Below are positions 11,481 through 21,972 of a stretch of 64,000 nt of DNA, piece by piece; position 1 is the first letter of the stretch; every line of letters begins with the position of its first letter. This DNA is from Platycnemis pennipes. Its lineage: Eukaryota; Arthropoda; Insecta; Odonata; Platycnemididae. Location: contig OW121848.1 of assembly GCA_933228895.1 (NCBI GenBank), positions 161,340,688-161,404,687 of the forward strand, written 5' to 3'. The notes under the pieces were generated by a model. It made no database searches, was not told where the DNA came from, and saw nothing but the letters and a program-made list of their open reading frames with translations. A program made the translations under genes and the position numbers.

Positions 11481-12558
11481 AAAAGAGGAGAGCTTCAGTT
11501 AGGAGGTGCTTTAACCCACCAGTGAACACACTGTGAGTGTAACCTATCTTATTTAACGTTATTCTATTATATTCTCCCAATTTCTTTTTCTGCTCCTCAA
11601 CATATCTTGTATGTATAAAAATATTCCTACTTGATGAGGCATTCTTCAAAAGATGCTGTTCTTGCATGCTAATTAGTCTAAAGTAAGACTATGAATGACA
11701 GAAATAATTACAGCACTGTCTAGTAGAAAGATTTTGTTAGGTACTAAAAAATTAAAATTCTCTCCCATTGATCATATATTGTTTTCAAAATGGTGCCACA
11801 ACTTTCGGGATGAGCTCATTTGCAAAAAATTAATCTCTTACTCATGAGGTCGTGTAAATAGATTTTCACGGTTCAAGCTGTAACTAGCCACATTTCAAGA
11901 AGTGGAAAAAAATCCTTATACCTGCGATAATGATTCATTAAATTGACGTAATTTGTCGAGGTGTAATGCATCGATTTGTAACCACCTTTTGCAGAAGGTA
12001 TAGAGAGTATTAATTAAATCCAGGTAACTTACGTAATATTTTCCAAATTATAATATAGGCATATTTATTACTTAAATATGGTATTGAACGAAAAAAGAAG
12101 AAATATTTGCATTTCTTCAATCGTTATGGTGTATTGTACGACCGGTTTTGTGTCTTTACATTATTCTGAATAAATGCTCTGTAGAATCGCATTCCAATAA
12201 AACAGATCAGTATAAAATTTCAATAAAAGAATCGCATGGTAAATCCTACAAACCACATTTCCGCAGGCTGAAGTGTAATGTAGTACTTTTACTCTGCCGT
12301 GGGAGAAATATCACCACATTTTGCCACTCCACGATTATTTTGAGTAATTAGATACTCTTTCAAAGGTATGAAAATGAAAAAAAAGCTGGAAGAAATTATT
12401 CTAGAGACCATAAGGTTCAATTTGCAGGGAAATGAAAGCAGATCCAAGATCTGAGGAAGGGATGAATAAAATGATATTGTGTAGATTGGAGATTGTGGAC
12501 TAGGGTAAAAAAGGAAAGGATGAAATATAATGTATAGTATTTTCCCCGTGAATGCTAC
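11481..12558. other. AT-rich stretch, nothing recognised
   Basis: Short frames only. The minus frame of 126 codons at 12289-12669 overlaps the hairpin at 12559 and has no recognisable domain. Confidence 0.4.
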
Positions 12559-12643
12559 GAAGAAATATTTCTCGGGCTTGGCACCGGTTAATAGGCAGTA
12601 ATGGAGCCTATTAACCGGTGCCAAGCCCGAGAAACATTTCTTC
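12559..12643. repeat. Near-perfect 38-bp hairpin with 9-nt loop
   Basis: The left arm 12559-12596 and right arm 12606-12643 are complementary with a single mismatch, separated by AGTAATGGA. The core is CTCGGGCTTGGCACCGGTTA. The arms are far more GC-rich than the AT-rich flanks, and the near identity implies recent origin or maintenance. The candidates are a small foldback element, an insertion produced by template switching during repair, or a hairpin RNA precursor. Confidence 0.9.
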
Positions 12644-13336
12644 AAAGGAAAGGATGGGTTAAATGACATCTACTACAAGTTTCGAGTTTAAGTCCTGGAA
12701 TAAAGGAGTACATCTCAGTTTATTTCTTTTTATCTTACTCTTCTCGGCATCATTGCATATACAACATAAAGTGTTTAACTTATCAATCACTTTTTCTTGA
12801 TGTATTAGCCCACATCATATACGCATAAGATTAAATTCCCTTAGTGTGCGATTTTTTTTCGCATAACCAAACGAGGTGCGGAACGCGAGAAAATTTCAAT
12901 TGTCGTCTAGGTGTCAAAAAACCAATTTTTCATTCTCGTCGAATATTAGTTGTCAAATTTGATAGAATGTGCCAAATGTTAAACCTTGGGAGATGCTACA
13001 TGGGAGATTTGCGCGAACACGGCTGACCGAATACGGAGATAAATATTTCGACCCGCCAGGCACTGCGTCCCTAAGTCTATGCCAGTTGATTGACTCAAAT
13101 TCTTCCAGCGCTTATCGGTATTGATTTTGACTGCATTCGCATTGACTCATTGCGGCCGTTACTGTTTTACAGTGATAAACCACGGTGTATAGTTGAGTCA
13201 AGGAATTCGAATACTCCCGTCGCTTCCGTCGTGTCGATCCGTTTCTCATCGCACGTGGATGGCAAGATTCGGATTACGCATCGTGGCCATCATGTTTTCA
13301 TAGAGATCTCGGTCGAGGCATTTCTCGATTTTTTAT
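12644..13336. other. No gene recognised
   Basis: AT-rich DNA with frames of at most about 110 codons. The plus frame 13090-13425 runs into RTE tail sequence at its end, so its 3' part is repeat derived. Confidence 0.4.
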
Positions 13337-13475
13337 CGTCATCATCAAAATCGGTCAACAATCCTAGGATTGGTTTGACGCAGCTTTCCACTCAATTCTT
13401 CTATCGGCCAACATTTTCATTGTGACGTAATTCTTCTCTTTTACATCCTTCACAATCTGTTCCATGTATCCCCTC
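13337..13475 (-). mobile_element. RTE-like LINE 3' tail fragment
   Basis: The plus-strand text CAACAATCCTAGGATTGGTT followed by GACGCAGCTTTCCACTCAAT and a TTCTTCTATCGGCCAACAT stretch is nearly the same as the tails at 36165 and (reverse complement) 43300-43370. Only the last roughly 140 bp of the element are present, preceded by ATC repeats at 13338. Confidence 0.75.
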
Positions 13476-13856
13476 TGTGGAAATTCTGCTTTTGTGCAGT
13501 GTTATCATCCTGTTAAAAATGTACCTAATTGCTACCATTTTTCCTCCCACCATATTTCCGTTCCGTACTGCATTAAGTGTAAAGGAACTTACTCTTAAAT
13601 GTCATTCTGTGTGAACTTCGTGTTTGGGTTCGCGAGGGAGATCTGCAAGGAATGAGTAGATAACCATATTTCTTGATTGCGATGTAGAATTCACCTCGAT
13701 TAAATCCACGAATGCCTAAGACAGTTGTTGGACGATCCAATGGAAGTATCATTGCGATTGGATTTCAAGTCAGTATAGGGAAAAGGAAAGGCGTATCCCG
13801 CGGAATAGGAACTCTGAGATTTGTTCAGAATCATTTCATATCCATGTACACCTATC
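13476..13856. other. No gene recognised
   Basis: Mixed-composition DNA between two RTE fragments, without coding or structural signal. Confidence 0.4.
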
Positions 13857-14046
13857 CTCATCGTCATCGTAGGTCATCAACCGCAGGATTGCTTTTACGC
13901 AGCCCTCCGCTTGATTCTCCTATCAGCTAACATTTTCGTATCTACAACATATTCCTCCTTCATATTCTTATTACGATGTCTTCAGAAGACATTTCTTTTC
14001 TTCCACTCTTCTATTTGGCTACCACGTTTGCCACTCCGTTGATCCA
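13857..14046 (-). mobile_element. RTE-like LINE 3' fragment with internal deletion
   Basis: It starts on the plus strand with a CATCGTCATCGT tail and GCAGGATTGCTTTTACGCAG, the diverged family tail. It then jumps to the GTCTTCAGAAGACATTTCTT block that in longer copies lies some 100-150 bp further on, so an internal part is missing. It is closely spaced with the 13337 copy in the same orientation. Confidence 0.6.
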
Positions 14047-14499
14047 TAGCTTTCCTAACTGGATACCGGCAATATTGGACAAAAGTGGGAAAACATAGCC
14101 CTACCGGACAAAGAACAGTGATGGACAAATTATGGTGAATGGTAAAGTTGAGCGCAGTGCCCTTGAGATGAGTAATTTTATTTTTATTGATATTAAAAGT
14201 GCAAATTACATAATGGCTGCCTTTTTCATATCACCTGATTCACTCAATTTTATCTAGCACCCTTATATAAAATGATCATATTTGATGAAGATACACGCTT
14301 CGTTTCTGTGAGCGTGGGGCACATATTCATGGGAATTTAGCAATCAGTTCCTCGCTTACCACACCCCCTGATATTGCCATAAGAAGAAATAGTTTCAATT
14401 GAGGTCGAGTGTCCACCATTTCCGGAATGTTCATTCCTAGTACATATTAGCTTCAGAGTTTGCGTTTATTCTCAAGCCGCGTTAGGTGGTGGGAAGCGC
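14047..14499. other. No gene recognised
   Basis: AT-rich transition into the next G-rich block. No signals seen. Confidence 0.4.
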
Positions 14500-14940
14500 G
14501 TGAAATAGGCGTGAAAGGGCTTCGAAAGGGGTATATTTTTTCGGGTTATCTGCGCAGTCAGGGGTTTTCGCGGCGAAGGGAAGGGAGTGGGGGACGCTGT
14601 AGCAGTGCTGCTGCGGTGGAGGAAGTGAAGCGGGCTGCGAGATCGCGGCCGGAGATCTCGGAATATTAAGGAGGAGAGCGGAGGTTGAGTGAAGGGAAGA
14701 GAGGGGGGGAGGGGAGGGGGCGGGGTGGGTGGGGGGGGGGGGGGAGCGGCCGCGTTGGGTGGCCACAAAAAAAAAAGAGGAGAGCTAATAGAGTGTGACG
14801 CGCGTTTGTATAGCGGGGCGGCGGAGAGGGGGGAGATGTGTGTGGGAGGGGGAGGAGGGGAAGGTACTCGGGGTGAAAGCAAGAACTCTCCCCCAACCCC
14901 CGTGTCGTGTTCTTAATTAACCGCGGCGGCGGAGGCGGCT
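14500..14940. other. G-rich CpG block with quadruplex-like tract
   Basis: The plus strand carries a nearly uninterrupted G tract at 14702-14744, with G-runs split by single A, C or T. CpG and GCGGCC motifs flank it. Frames of 69-136 codons on both strands are Gly/Arg or Pro/Ser rich and not credible proteins. Four or more runs of at least three G within 45 bp satisfy the usual quadruplex pattern. Confidence 0.55.
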
Positions 14941-15286
14941 TGGAATTATCACAAATGCCTGGCTAAAGCATACGCCCCGTGGCTCGAGATGTAGTACAAT
15001 GCCGGAAACTGCATTCCGTGACTTATCTCTCTTCCTAGTCGCCGACACCACTCCGCAGGAATCACTTCAATTTTCAGACTGAAGCACCGTTCGGACGCGG
15101 AAACTTTGCCTCTTCTACCTCCCTTCCACGCGGCAATGCAATGAAAACGTTGCTTAAAAATCATGTTTTTCGTTGGATCCTTATTCGTAGACATATCTTC
15201 CGAAAAGGTGTACTTTTAATCTACCTCGTACATAACAAGTATGGGGAACTGAGAAATATATTCACTTCAAATTAAATTAGGGGCGT
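14941..15286. other. No gene recognised
   Basis: A short minus frame (14949-15194) has no recognisable motif. It is the 5' flank of a LINE insertion. Confidence 0.35.
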
Positions 15287-16009
15287 ACGGGTTCGATAGA
15301 TCAACAACATAATAGACTCGAATGGAAATATACTAATAGAACAGGAGGGCATAGGGAAGACATGGAAGCAATACATCGAAGAGCTCTATCAAACACCTAA
15401 ATCACTGGAAACTGACTTAACGGAAGAAGAAGTCAGGGAGGATGACGATGAATGGGGGCCCGAGATACTGAGAAGCGAAGCGAAGAATAGTAAAAGCTAA
15501 GGAGGTGTTAATGAAGAAGAGACAACTACGATGCTCAAAGAACCTACGGCTCCAAACAAGGAAGCACTTCAACGAAACATTCGTATGGAGCGTGGCACTC
15601 TATAGATTAGAGACATGAAACATCGGGAAAGCAGACCAACGAAGAATTGAAGCCTTCGAAACATGGTGCTGGAGGAGAATGTTGAAGATTAAATGGACGA
15701 TTAAGGTGAGGAACGAAGAGGTGTACAAAAGAGCAGGTGAAGAGGACAATATGAAAAGCCCTACGAAGAAGAATCACCAGATGAATTGGACATACATGAA
15801 TTAGTTAGAAATATAATAGAAGGGAAGATTGAAGGGAAGGTCTCGCGAGGAAGACCAAGGAACAAATAGAGAAATATATAAGACAAATAAAGAAGGACGT
15901 GAAAGAGAAAACATACGAGGGCGTGAGGGAATTAACACTGAATTGGGCAGAATGGAGGGCTGCAGTAAACCAATCCTAGAATTGAAATACTGATGATGAC
16001 GGGTTCGAT
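15287..16009 (+). mobile_element. Internally deleted RTE-like LINE with 11-bp target-site duplication
   Basis: The copies of ACGGGTTCGAT at 15287-15297 and 15999-16009 are the target-site duplication. The body between them (15298-15998) begins with the pre-RT stretch GKTWKQYIEELYQTPKSLET. After WGPEILRSEAK it jumps directly to the post-RT region (FVWSVALYRLET, IEAFETWCWRRMLKIKW), so the catalytic RT core with FADD is absent. It ends with GGAGGGCTGCAGTAAACCAA and a GATGATG tail. Frameshifts are present. The subfamily is more diverged from the 42235 copy than the others are. The clear duplication indicates one retrotransposition event of an already deleted or later deleted copy. Confidence 0.8.
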
Positions 16010-16549
16010 CTAAAATTTATTTCTCTTCCTCCGGAGGTAGTGAGATATAGGTTTATTCCAACCCGTGAATGTAAAGGACACAAAAAATATGTTCACAGCA
16101 GTTCAGGACAGCGAAAAACGAATCATCCTGCGAACGTATACAGTAGCATCCTGAACTATGGATTGTAAATGCTCAAATTTGCATTCAATGTTATGCATTG
16201 TCACCTAATGCATTCATAAGGGAAACTGCTTTTGGCGGAAAAAAAATTAGTTCATGAAAATTTTGATTAATTTTAAATCGGATGAAAATATTTGATGAAA
16301 TAGCATTTTTGTGCCATTTGCCTGATTATTGAGGTCTTTGATTACCATTACGATAAATGTTTGAAACGCAGTCATTTGCAGGGAATAATGAAATCAAGAT
16401 CGATAAATAGTTCCAGTAAGGAGGGGCTTCCTGTCTCCACGAGCGAATTGCTAATCAACGCCAAAATTTAAATCCTGGCTGTATATTAAGGATCTTGAAA
16501 ATAGTAACAAATAATTCTGCCATGAGAGAGAACATCTCTTGCTGAGGGC
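16010..16549. other. AT-rich stretch, nothing recognised
   Basis: No frames of note and no repeat structure identified. Confidence 0.4.
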
Positions 16550-16970
16550 GTGTCGAAATGAAGGGAGCGGAGGGAGTCGGGAGGGAGAGGTTGGAGTGCC
16601 CGGGACTCGAACCGCTGTCGCCCCGGCCCGGCGACCACTTCTCACTTCTTGATGAGGCGGGTGAGGACGTCTCCCTTCTTCTCTCCCCTCGCACCCACTC
16701 CTAGCGCAGCCCCTAGCACAGGCGTTCCCTCGTACGAGAGCGCCGATTCGTTTCCCGTTGCACGCTCTTACTCTCTCTACCAGGGGCTAATCCTCCCCGA
16801 AGCCTCTGTGTCCGGAAATTTCATGTCTCAGCGATCTGCAGCGCCTGCAGCGCTCCCCTTCTATCGTGGTGCGGGAGGTTTCAAGCGGACTCAACTGTGC
16901 GCTTGTCCATCGTCCTACGATGGTGACACCTTGGAGGAGACCTGTACAGGTTTTTCTTTCCGAAGGTAAG
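16550..16970. other. GC/CpG-rich block
   Basis: Moderately GC-rich with many CpGs. On the minus strand GGTTCGAGTCC near 16594-16604 matches a pol III B box exactly, but the flanks do not form a T stem and no A box was found, so I do not call a tRNA. The frames of 79-106 codons have no domain. Confidence 0.4.
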
Positions 16971-17879
16971 AATTGTGTTCCGCAAGTTTCACGCAATAAT
17001 CCTCGACAACGTAGGTACCTCAGGTAACGCAAATTAAGTTGTTTAATTTATGATTTTCCACTATATTTTTTCAATGCCCTCTCATCTTAAATTGAAGTGA
17101 CCATAGATTAATCACACCTTATTTAATTGCTCATTGAAATGCTTTCAATTGCTGCTTTCATAATTTTCTATCCCTCTTTCAAAGTGTTAATTTTTCAACT
17201 TTTTCGAATCTCTGGTCCAATTTAAGGTACCTTCTTTACTTTGCGAAGCAAAAAACAATTATCTCTATTTCTATTTCTTTAGGGATGCAAACCCTTTTTA
17301 ATTAAGAGTAGGTACCTACCCTAAATTATTTCATTAACGTAATTTTGCTCTACACTTTCCTTCTCTATCTCTCAATATTGTATAAATGTTTCAATCACTT
17401 TCAAATGGCAAAATGATTTTGCTCGAAATTATCCTACAAAATCGAAAATGCTACGCTTTTAGAAGTGATGGATTCGTTATTAGTTTACAAGAAGAAAATT
17501 CTCTCATTAATGCTGAGCCTGAGTGGATAAAATCCTTAATGGGATATTTAATTGGACTTCCAATACGTAGGGAAGAGTTACACCTGAGATTCTTATAAGT
17601 AAGCCGTCAATTTACAAAAAAATATATTAATGATGTTTTTAACGTTCGGATTCGTTAAAGTTACCTCGTAGTATTAATGCTCATTAAACCTTTATCTATA
17701 TTTCTCGGTATATTTATAAATATATAGGCGAAGCTAGAAACCTGAGAAATTATATCATGTTAATATTATCTCGAGGAATTGGCTTGCCAGAAAATCGCAA
17801 TCAACTTGCCATTCGAGTCAAGTAAATAGGAATATTGGGCGATCATTGATGCAATGGAATAGGATTGGAAGTCAACGTG
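16971..17879. other. AT-rich stretch, nothing recognised
   Basis: The 70-codon plus frame at 17386-17598 has ordinary, non-low-complexity composition but no motif I recognise. Without splice or homology evidence I do not call it a gene. Confidence 0.4.
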
Positions 17880-18260
17880 GAAATATCCTTGGACATCCCT
17901 CTCCTCATTGTCCCACGGATGCGTTTGCTTGGCCCAGAGGTGTCTTGAGCCTGTCGCAGACCATGAGGACACCCTGTACCGACTCCTTCCTTCGCCCACC
18001 CACGCACTTACCCTGTCCTATTCCTTTTCCGGCACCCATTGAGTCGGATTGGACCGAGGGGAGATGCTGCACCATAGCCACGCACTTCCGCGGTCGATTT
18101 ATTTATCTCGGTCAGCACACCGCGCCTTTTCCCTCGCCACATTGCGATCCGACCGCTTCATTCTCGCTCACTGGCGCTCGTGCCCGCATTCCCACGGCCA
18201 ACGCAACGCTGGAATCGGAGAGAGCTTTCCGCTAAATTCCTTCCAAACTGCTCACTTCGC
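17880..18260. other. CpG-rich block
   Basis: CpG-dense DNA of balanced purine content, unlike the G-rich blocks. Plus frames 17846-18235 and 18049-18276 overlap in different phases and have no recognisable domain. Confidence 0.4.
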
Positions 18261-18726
18261 TAGCGCTACGCTCTAATGGAATTAACCGAACACGCTTTCC
18301 ATCGGAGAAGTTGCTCCAGTGGTTGGTGGCAACTTTTTAAGTTGATTTAGTTTCGCAGACTAATTGCGAAATGACGTGGAGATCCAGCGAGTGCCTACTC
18401 TAATGTAGGCTCTAATGTACTCTAATGTGGCTCTGTTTTGATGTCATCATTGATGACATATTCTGGAAGGGAATAATGCCAAGTAAAATGAAATTAGTCT
18501 ATTTAAGTTTAATTAAAAACATTATGCAAGCTCAAGAATTACAAAATATGTGCAAATACAAAAAATGCTAAGTACAGTTTCTACTCCTTTTCAATAAATT
18601 TCTAAACACCTCTGTGTAAATAGATGACACCATCGTTTATGAAGTAGTTAATAATATAAGTGCTTCATAACGTGGTCTTACACCATAGGGTTTGTGCTGG
18701 CGTTGCTTTATTGAAATCAATTTCTA
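18261..18726. other. No gene recognised; short CTCTAATGT repeats
   Basis: CTCTAATGT occurs three times within 18398-18427, a local short repeat. The rest is AT-rich and featureless. Confidence 0.4.
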
Positions 18727-18813
18727 TTAGAATGGAGAACTAAAACTTGGTATTTTACTAAACTTTATTGGGAAACGACCTGGATTTTGACGTTCAGCGT
18801 CGTCATCAGCTCC
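18727..18813 (-). mobile_element. Possible Penelope-like element C-terminal tail
   Basis: The minus strand reads GADDDAERQNPGRFPIKF and continues to a stop codon after 28 residues. Retroelements of the Penelope type, and some others, often end their ORF with an acidic stretch followed by a short basic stretch such as this, encoded by a GACGACGCTGAACGTCAAAA-like sequence just before an AATAAAG. The similarity is from memory of the pattern and is short. No reverse transcriptase or GIY-YIG part is visible nearby. Confidence 0.25.
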
Positions 18814-18849
18814 TGTTGTGACGTGATGGGTCGTTTCTCACTAAGGTTT

Positions 18850-20209
18850 CGAGGAATTACAAAGTTATAGTTCTTCACTCTAATATGAAACCATCCCAAG
18901 TGACCCACATTTGTTGGAGCTCTAAGCTTGGAGTTCAATCAGTGAGACTCTGGCTCTCGACTGCCCCATTCCAAACACCCTTATCCATGCGGAGTAAGGG
19001 TGCGACTCCCGCTATCTGTCTCTACCTGCGGAAGGGATCGAATTTCGATCAACTTCCTTCCTTAAAGATATCGCTATTCCTCTCACTGATTTACTTTTTG
19101 ACTCCTCCCCCATTTCCATTTTTTTGCGGATTCGTGCAATAAGAAACGAAAATGGACAACAAAGAATTCAAAAACGCAATACTGAGCGGCGAAAATAAAA
19201 CAATAAATATGGCAAATATGTTAAATATCCGCTCATTCTCAGCTCCTATCCTCTCCCAACCGGACGGAGGGAAGAAGGGCGCAGGGCGAGGCAACTGCAC
19301 ACCGAACAGGCGGATTATCGCTCGCCACAGACTCACTCGGACACTTGGACATCACGGCCTCAACCCGCAACCCATACCGACAAGCACTTCATTGGATAAT
19401 TCAAGGCTGTGACGCCAAGAACCCGATGTTGTCGAAGCTCAAAGAATTTGAGTCATTCTTATATGAATAAGGTCCCTAGTTTGAACCACGTAGGGATGTA
19501 CCTTTTCGGCAAACAGAAAATTAGCAAAAAGGAAAAGTGTATTAATATAATTAAGCCTTCAACCTGAAGACACTAACAGGACAGTCGGCGATAATTTAAT
19601 CACCAAGCCAATTAATGCGCAAGAAATCCCCGAATCATGCAGAAAGCACCAAACCAACGCCGCGGAAACCTTCAAGCTAAAAATATGAATATATTTTGAT
19701 TTTATTGTGATGATTTTCCTTTGCATGTCATTCTGCTCCACATAATTTCTGGCGAATGCCTTATTAAATAAGCTCTTTTATAACTTTTCCCCTCAAGCAA
19801 GTTTTTGTTTCATAGTTTTCCTGTCACGAATGCTGGGCCAGAAATTATTAATATTCTCAAAGAAGCTTATATAGGACTAGTTTGGGCTCGTCTACCGCAC
19901 TAGTAGAAACTTAAGGCTATGTGCAGGTCAGCTAAATCCGTTACTTATTAAAGAATTGCACTGCCAAATGATTGTAAGCATTTCTCGCGCAGTGTTTGTG
20001 GTTTGAAAAACCAATGTCAATACAGGAGTGGCATAGAGGATCCATTCTGATTGTCAGGATGAAGTACCCCTTTAACACCTTTAATGTGAGGTGTTTGTGG
20101 TCCAAAGGAAGCATTTACGGAGAGCAGAGCGTGCTCCTCTTAGCGGAAATAGAAATTACTTAAATAATGAAGCATATCGCATCCTCAAATCTGGGGTGAT
20201 TATCAAAGC
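18850..20209. other. No gene recognised
   Basis: Mixed composition with only short frames (at most 86 codons). A C-rich patch at 18960-19030 and a purine-rich patch at 19260-19290 are present. I found no repeat family or coding signature. Confidence 0.4.
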
Positions 20210-20683
20210 CAGGCACGTAGCCAGAAATTTGCTTCAGGGGGGTGGGCGGAGGGGGGCGGGGCTAAGTCTAGTGTAGCTTAACTTGAAACAAATCAGCCTT
20301 GCCCGTTCGATGCCGACATGGTACAAATTTCTTACCTTAATTTTCAGAGCTTGGTAAGTATTTGATTTCACAGTGCCCATTCCTATCTCTTCTCACTGGG
20401 TAAAGTGCACTGCTTACCTTGCTATGAAGCAGTTAATTTGACCAGGCCCAGAGCAGAAGCTCAACCCATACATATGTTTTAGACTGACAAGAATAAATTA
20501 TTGACTACACACATGCATCAAACGAATGATCACGTTTCAAGGCACTTAACAACTGAATTATATGCAGTGTAGTCCGGATTACCATGCACAGTTAAATCCA
20601 GAAAAACAAAATTATTGGGACAAAATTTCGGGGTAGGGGGGACTGAAGCCCCAGAAGCCCCTTCCTTCTCTGCTACGTGCCTG
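20210..20683. mobile_element. hAT-like non-autonomous DNA transposon (MITE)
   Basis: The perfect 11-bp terminal inverted repeats are CAGGCACGTAG at 20210-20220 and CTACGTGCCTG at 20673-20683. The flanking octamers ATCAAAGC and ATTCAAGC match at 6 of 8 positions, as expected for an aged 8-bp hAT target duplication. The CAGG terminus also fits hAT elements. The interior has a G-rich tract near 20227-20260 and no ORF. A second, truncated copy at 39337 shares the interior from ACTTGAAACAAATCAGCC onward. The superfamily call is by terminus and duplication length only. Confidence 0.75.
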
Positions 20684-20812
20684 ATTCAAGCGATAATAGC
20701 TTTTGATGAACATTAAGATCCTCCTTTCATTTTAATTAAGCCTATTCATATTTCATGGTCATGTGTATCGCAGGCAAAATTTACCGTTATCTCGTTATTT
20801 AAAACACAAATA

Positions 20813-20999
20813 GGGTCGTTTACCAATTTTTCTATTGCCGAATCTGATAAAGATTTCAAAATAAAAAGACCCGTATTTTCCGTTCTTAGATCCGTAAATT
20901 AGTTTTTGAGTTATAAACGGCGAATACTTGATATTTTTAACCCTTTCGGAAAAGTGGGCATGCAAATGACTTGTACGTCATCCATTCGTCCAAACACGT
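20813..20999 (+). mobile_element. 5' part of a ~528-bp MITE, interrupted by a LINE
   Basis: It begins with GGGTCGTTTAC and continues through GACCCGTATTTTCCGTTCTT and TTAACCCTTTCGGAAAAGTG. Both blocks recur in the copies at 25458 and 26611. Homology stops at about 20999 where LINE sequence starts and resumes at 21631. Joined, the two parts span about 529 bp, close to the 526 bp of the 26611 copy. Confidence 0.8.
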
Positions 21000-21007
21000 C
21001 GTCTATC

Positions 21008-21630
21008 GTGTTTCAGAATTAATACAAGAATTATGGTGGGAATCCATAATAGGCCCCACCTTCAGTATGCAGCCAGTGTATGGGATCCAAATGAATTAGG
21101 TTTGATCAGAGAACTAGACAGTGTGCAGCGTGGAGCAGCTAGGTTCGTTAAAAGGTGTTACGATAGGTTGAGATGTGTTTCAGAATTAATACAAGAGTTA
21201 GGGTGGGAATCATTATCAGAGCGTAGGTTAAAGTACAGATTAAATCTATTAGAGAAATTTCAATCGGATAGCTTTACTGAGGTTGTTAGACACGTATTAA
21301 AAACACCAGCGTATTATGCAAGATTCGGCCAGTTAAATAAGGTTAGAGAGATAGATTGTCGTACTGATAGTTTCAAAATGGCATTTTCCCCCCGTTCTAT
21401 TAGAGAACAGAATAGGCAGCATAGTAAGGGGATAGGTAGGGGAAATATTTTAGAGTAGTCTGTAGTGCATGATGCATGTATTAATCCCTAAAATACTATA
21501 GATACTGACAATCTAGTTGCATGAGACCCTATAGTTGCTTGTTTGCATGTCGGTAATGCATGCTTGGTGATATTCACCCCCTGCCACACACCCTCGCGGT
21601 GTCTTGCAGGGTATCGTGTAGCTGTAGATC
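21008..21630 (+). mobile_element. CR1/L2-like LINE, family A, 5'-truncated, inserted in a MITE
   Basis: The frame at 21033-21458 encodes the reverse-transcriptase C-terminal region: QYAASVWDPNELGLIREL, QRGAARFVKRCYD, ELGWESLSERRLKYRLNLLEK and REIDCRTDSFKMAF. It ends at a normal family stop. The roughly 170-bp 3' UTR ends with the stem-loop CCCTGCCACACACCCTCGCG..GCAGG and a GTAGCTGTAGATC tail. The first 40 bp (21008-21047) duplicate an internal segment (21175-21214), so the 5' end is rearranged. It is a dead copy lacking endonuclease and RT core. It lies inside the MITE spanning 20813-21972 and is therefore younger than that element. Confidence 0.85.
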
Positions 21631-21972
21631 ACAAATGAGACCGCGAAGCTCCTTTGCCCTATCGAAATGGGGGACACACATCTGACTCTGCCAACGGAAG
21701 TTGTTGCGACAGGATCTCTTCAGGCTGACCTTACCTCCCGTTTTTCCTCCACACAGTCAAGGACGGGAGGTGGATGAAGTAGTAATCCTTAACAGCATCT
21801 CGTTTGGTGGGCGTCACCTCTTGCTTATTGATTTCTTTAACAAATTTAATTTTCGATTTATGTGCAAATGGCTCTGGTTTGAAGGTTAATAGTTTCTCTA
21901 AAATTCATTTTTAAGTTTCCATCTAATGATTTCGTGTACGAATAGCGATTTTGGTTCCGAGTAAACTATCCC
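21631..21972 (+). mobile_element. 3' part of the interrupted ~528-bp MITE
   Basis: It starts at ACCGCGAAGCTCC-like sequence and contains GTCAAGGACGGGAGG and GGTGGGCGTCACC. It ends with GGTTCCGAGTAAACTATCCC. These blocks occur in the same order in reverse complement at 26611-26950. The end GTAAACTATCCC is the imperfect inverted partner of GGGTCGTTTAC at 20813. Confidence 0.8.

Noticed and set aside
16580..16650. Minus-strand tRNA gene suggested by an exact B box GGTTCGAGTCC
   Set aside because: The bases flanking the T loop do not pair into a stem and there is no A box or D arm at the expected distance.
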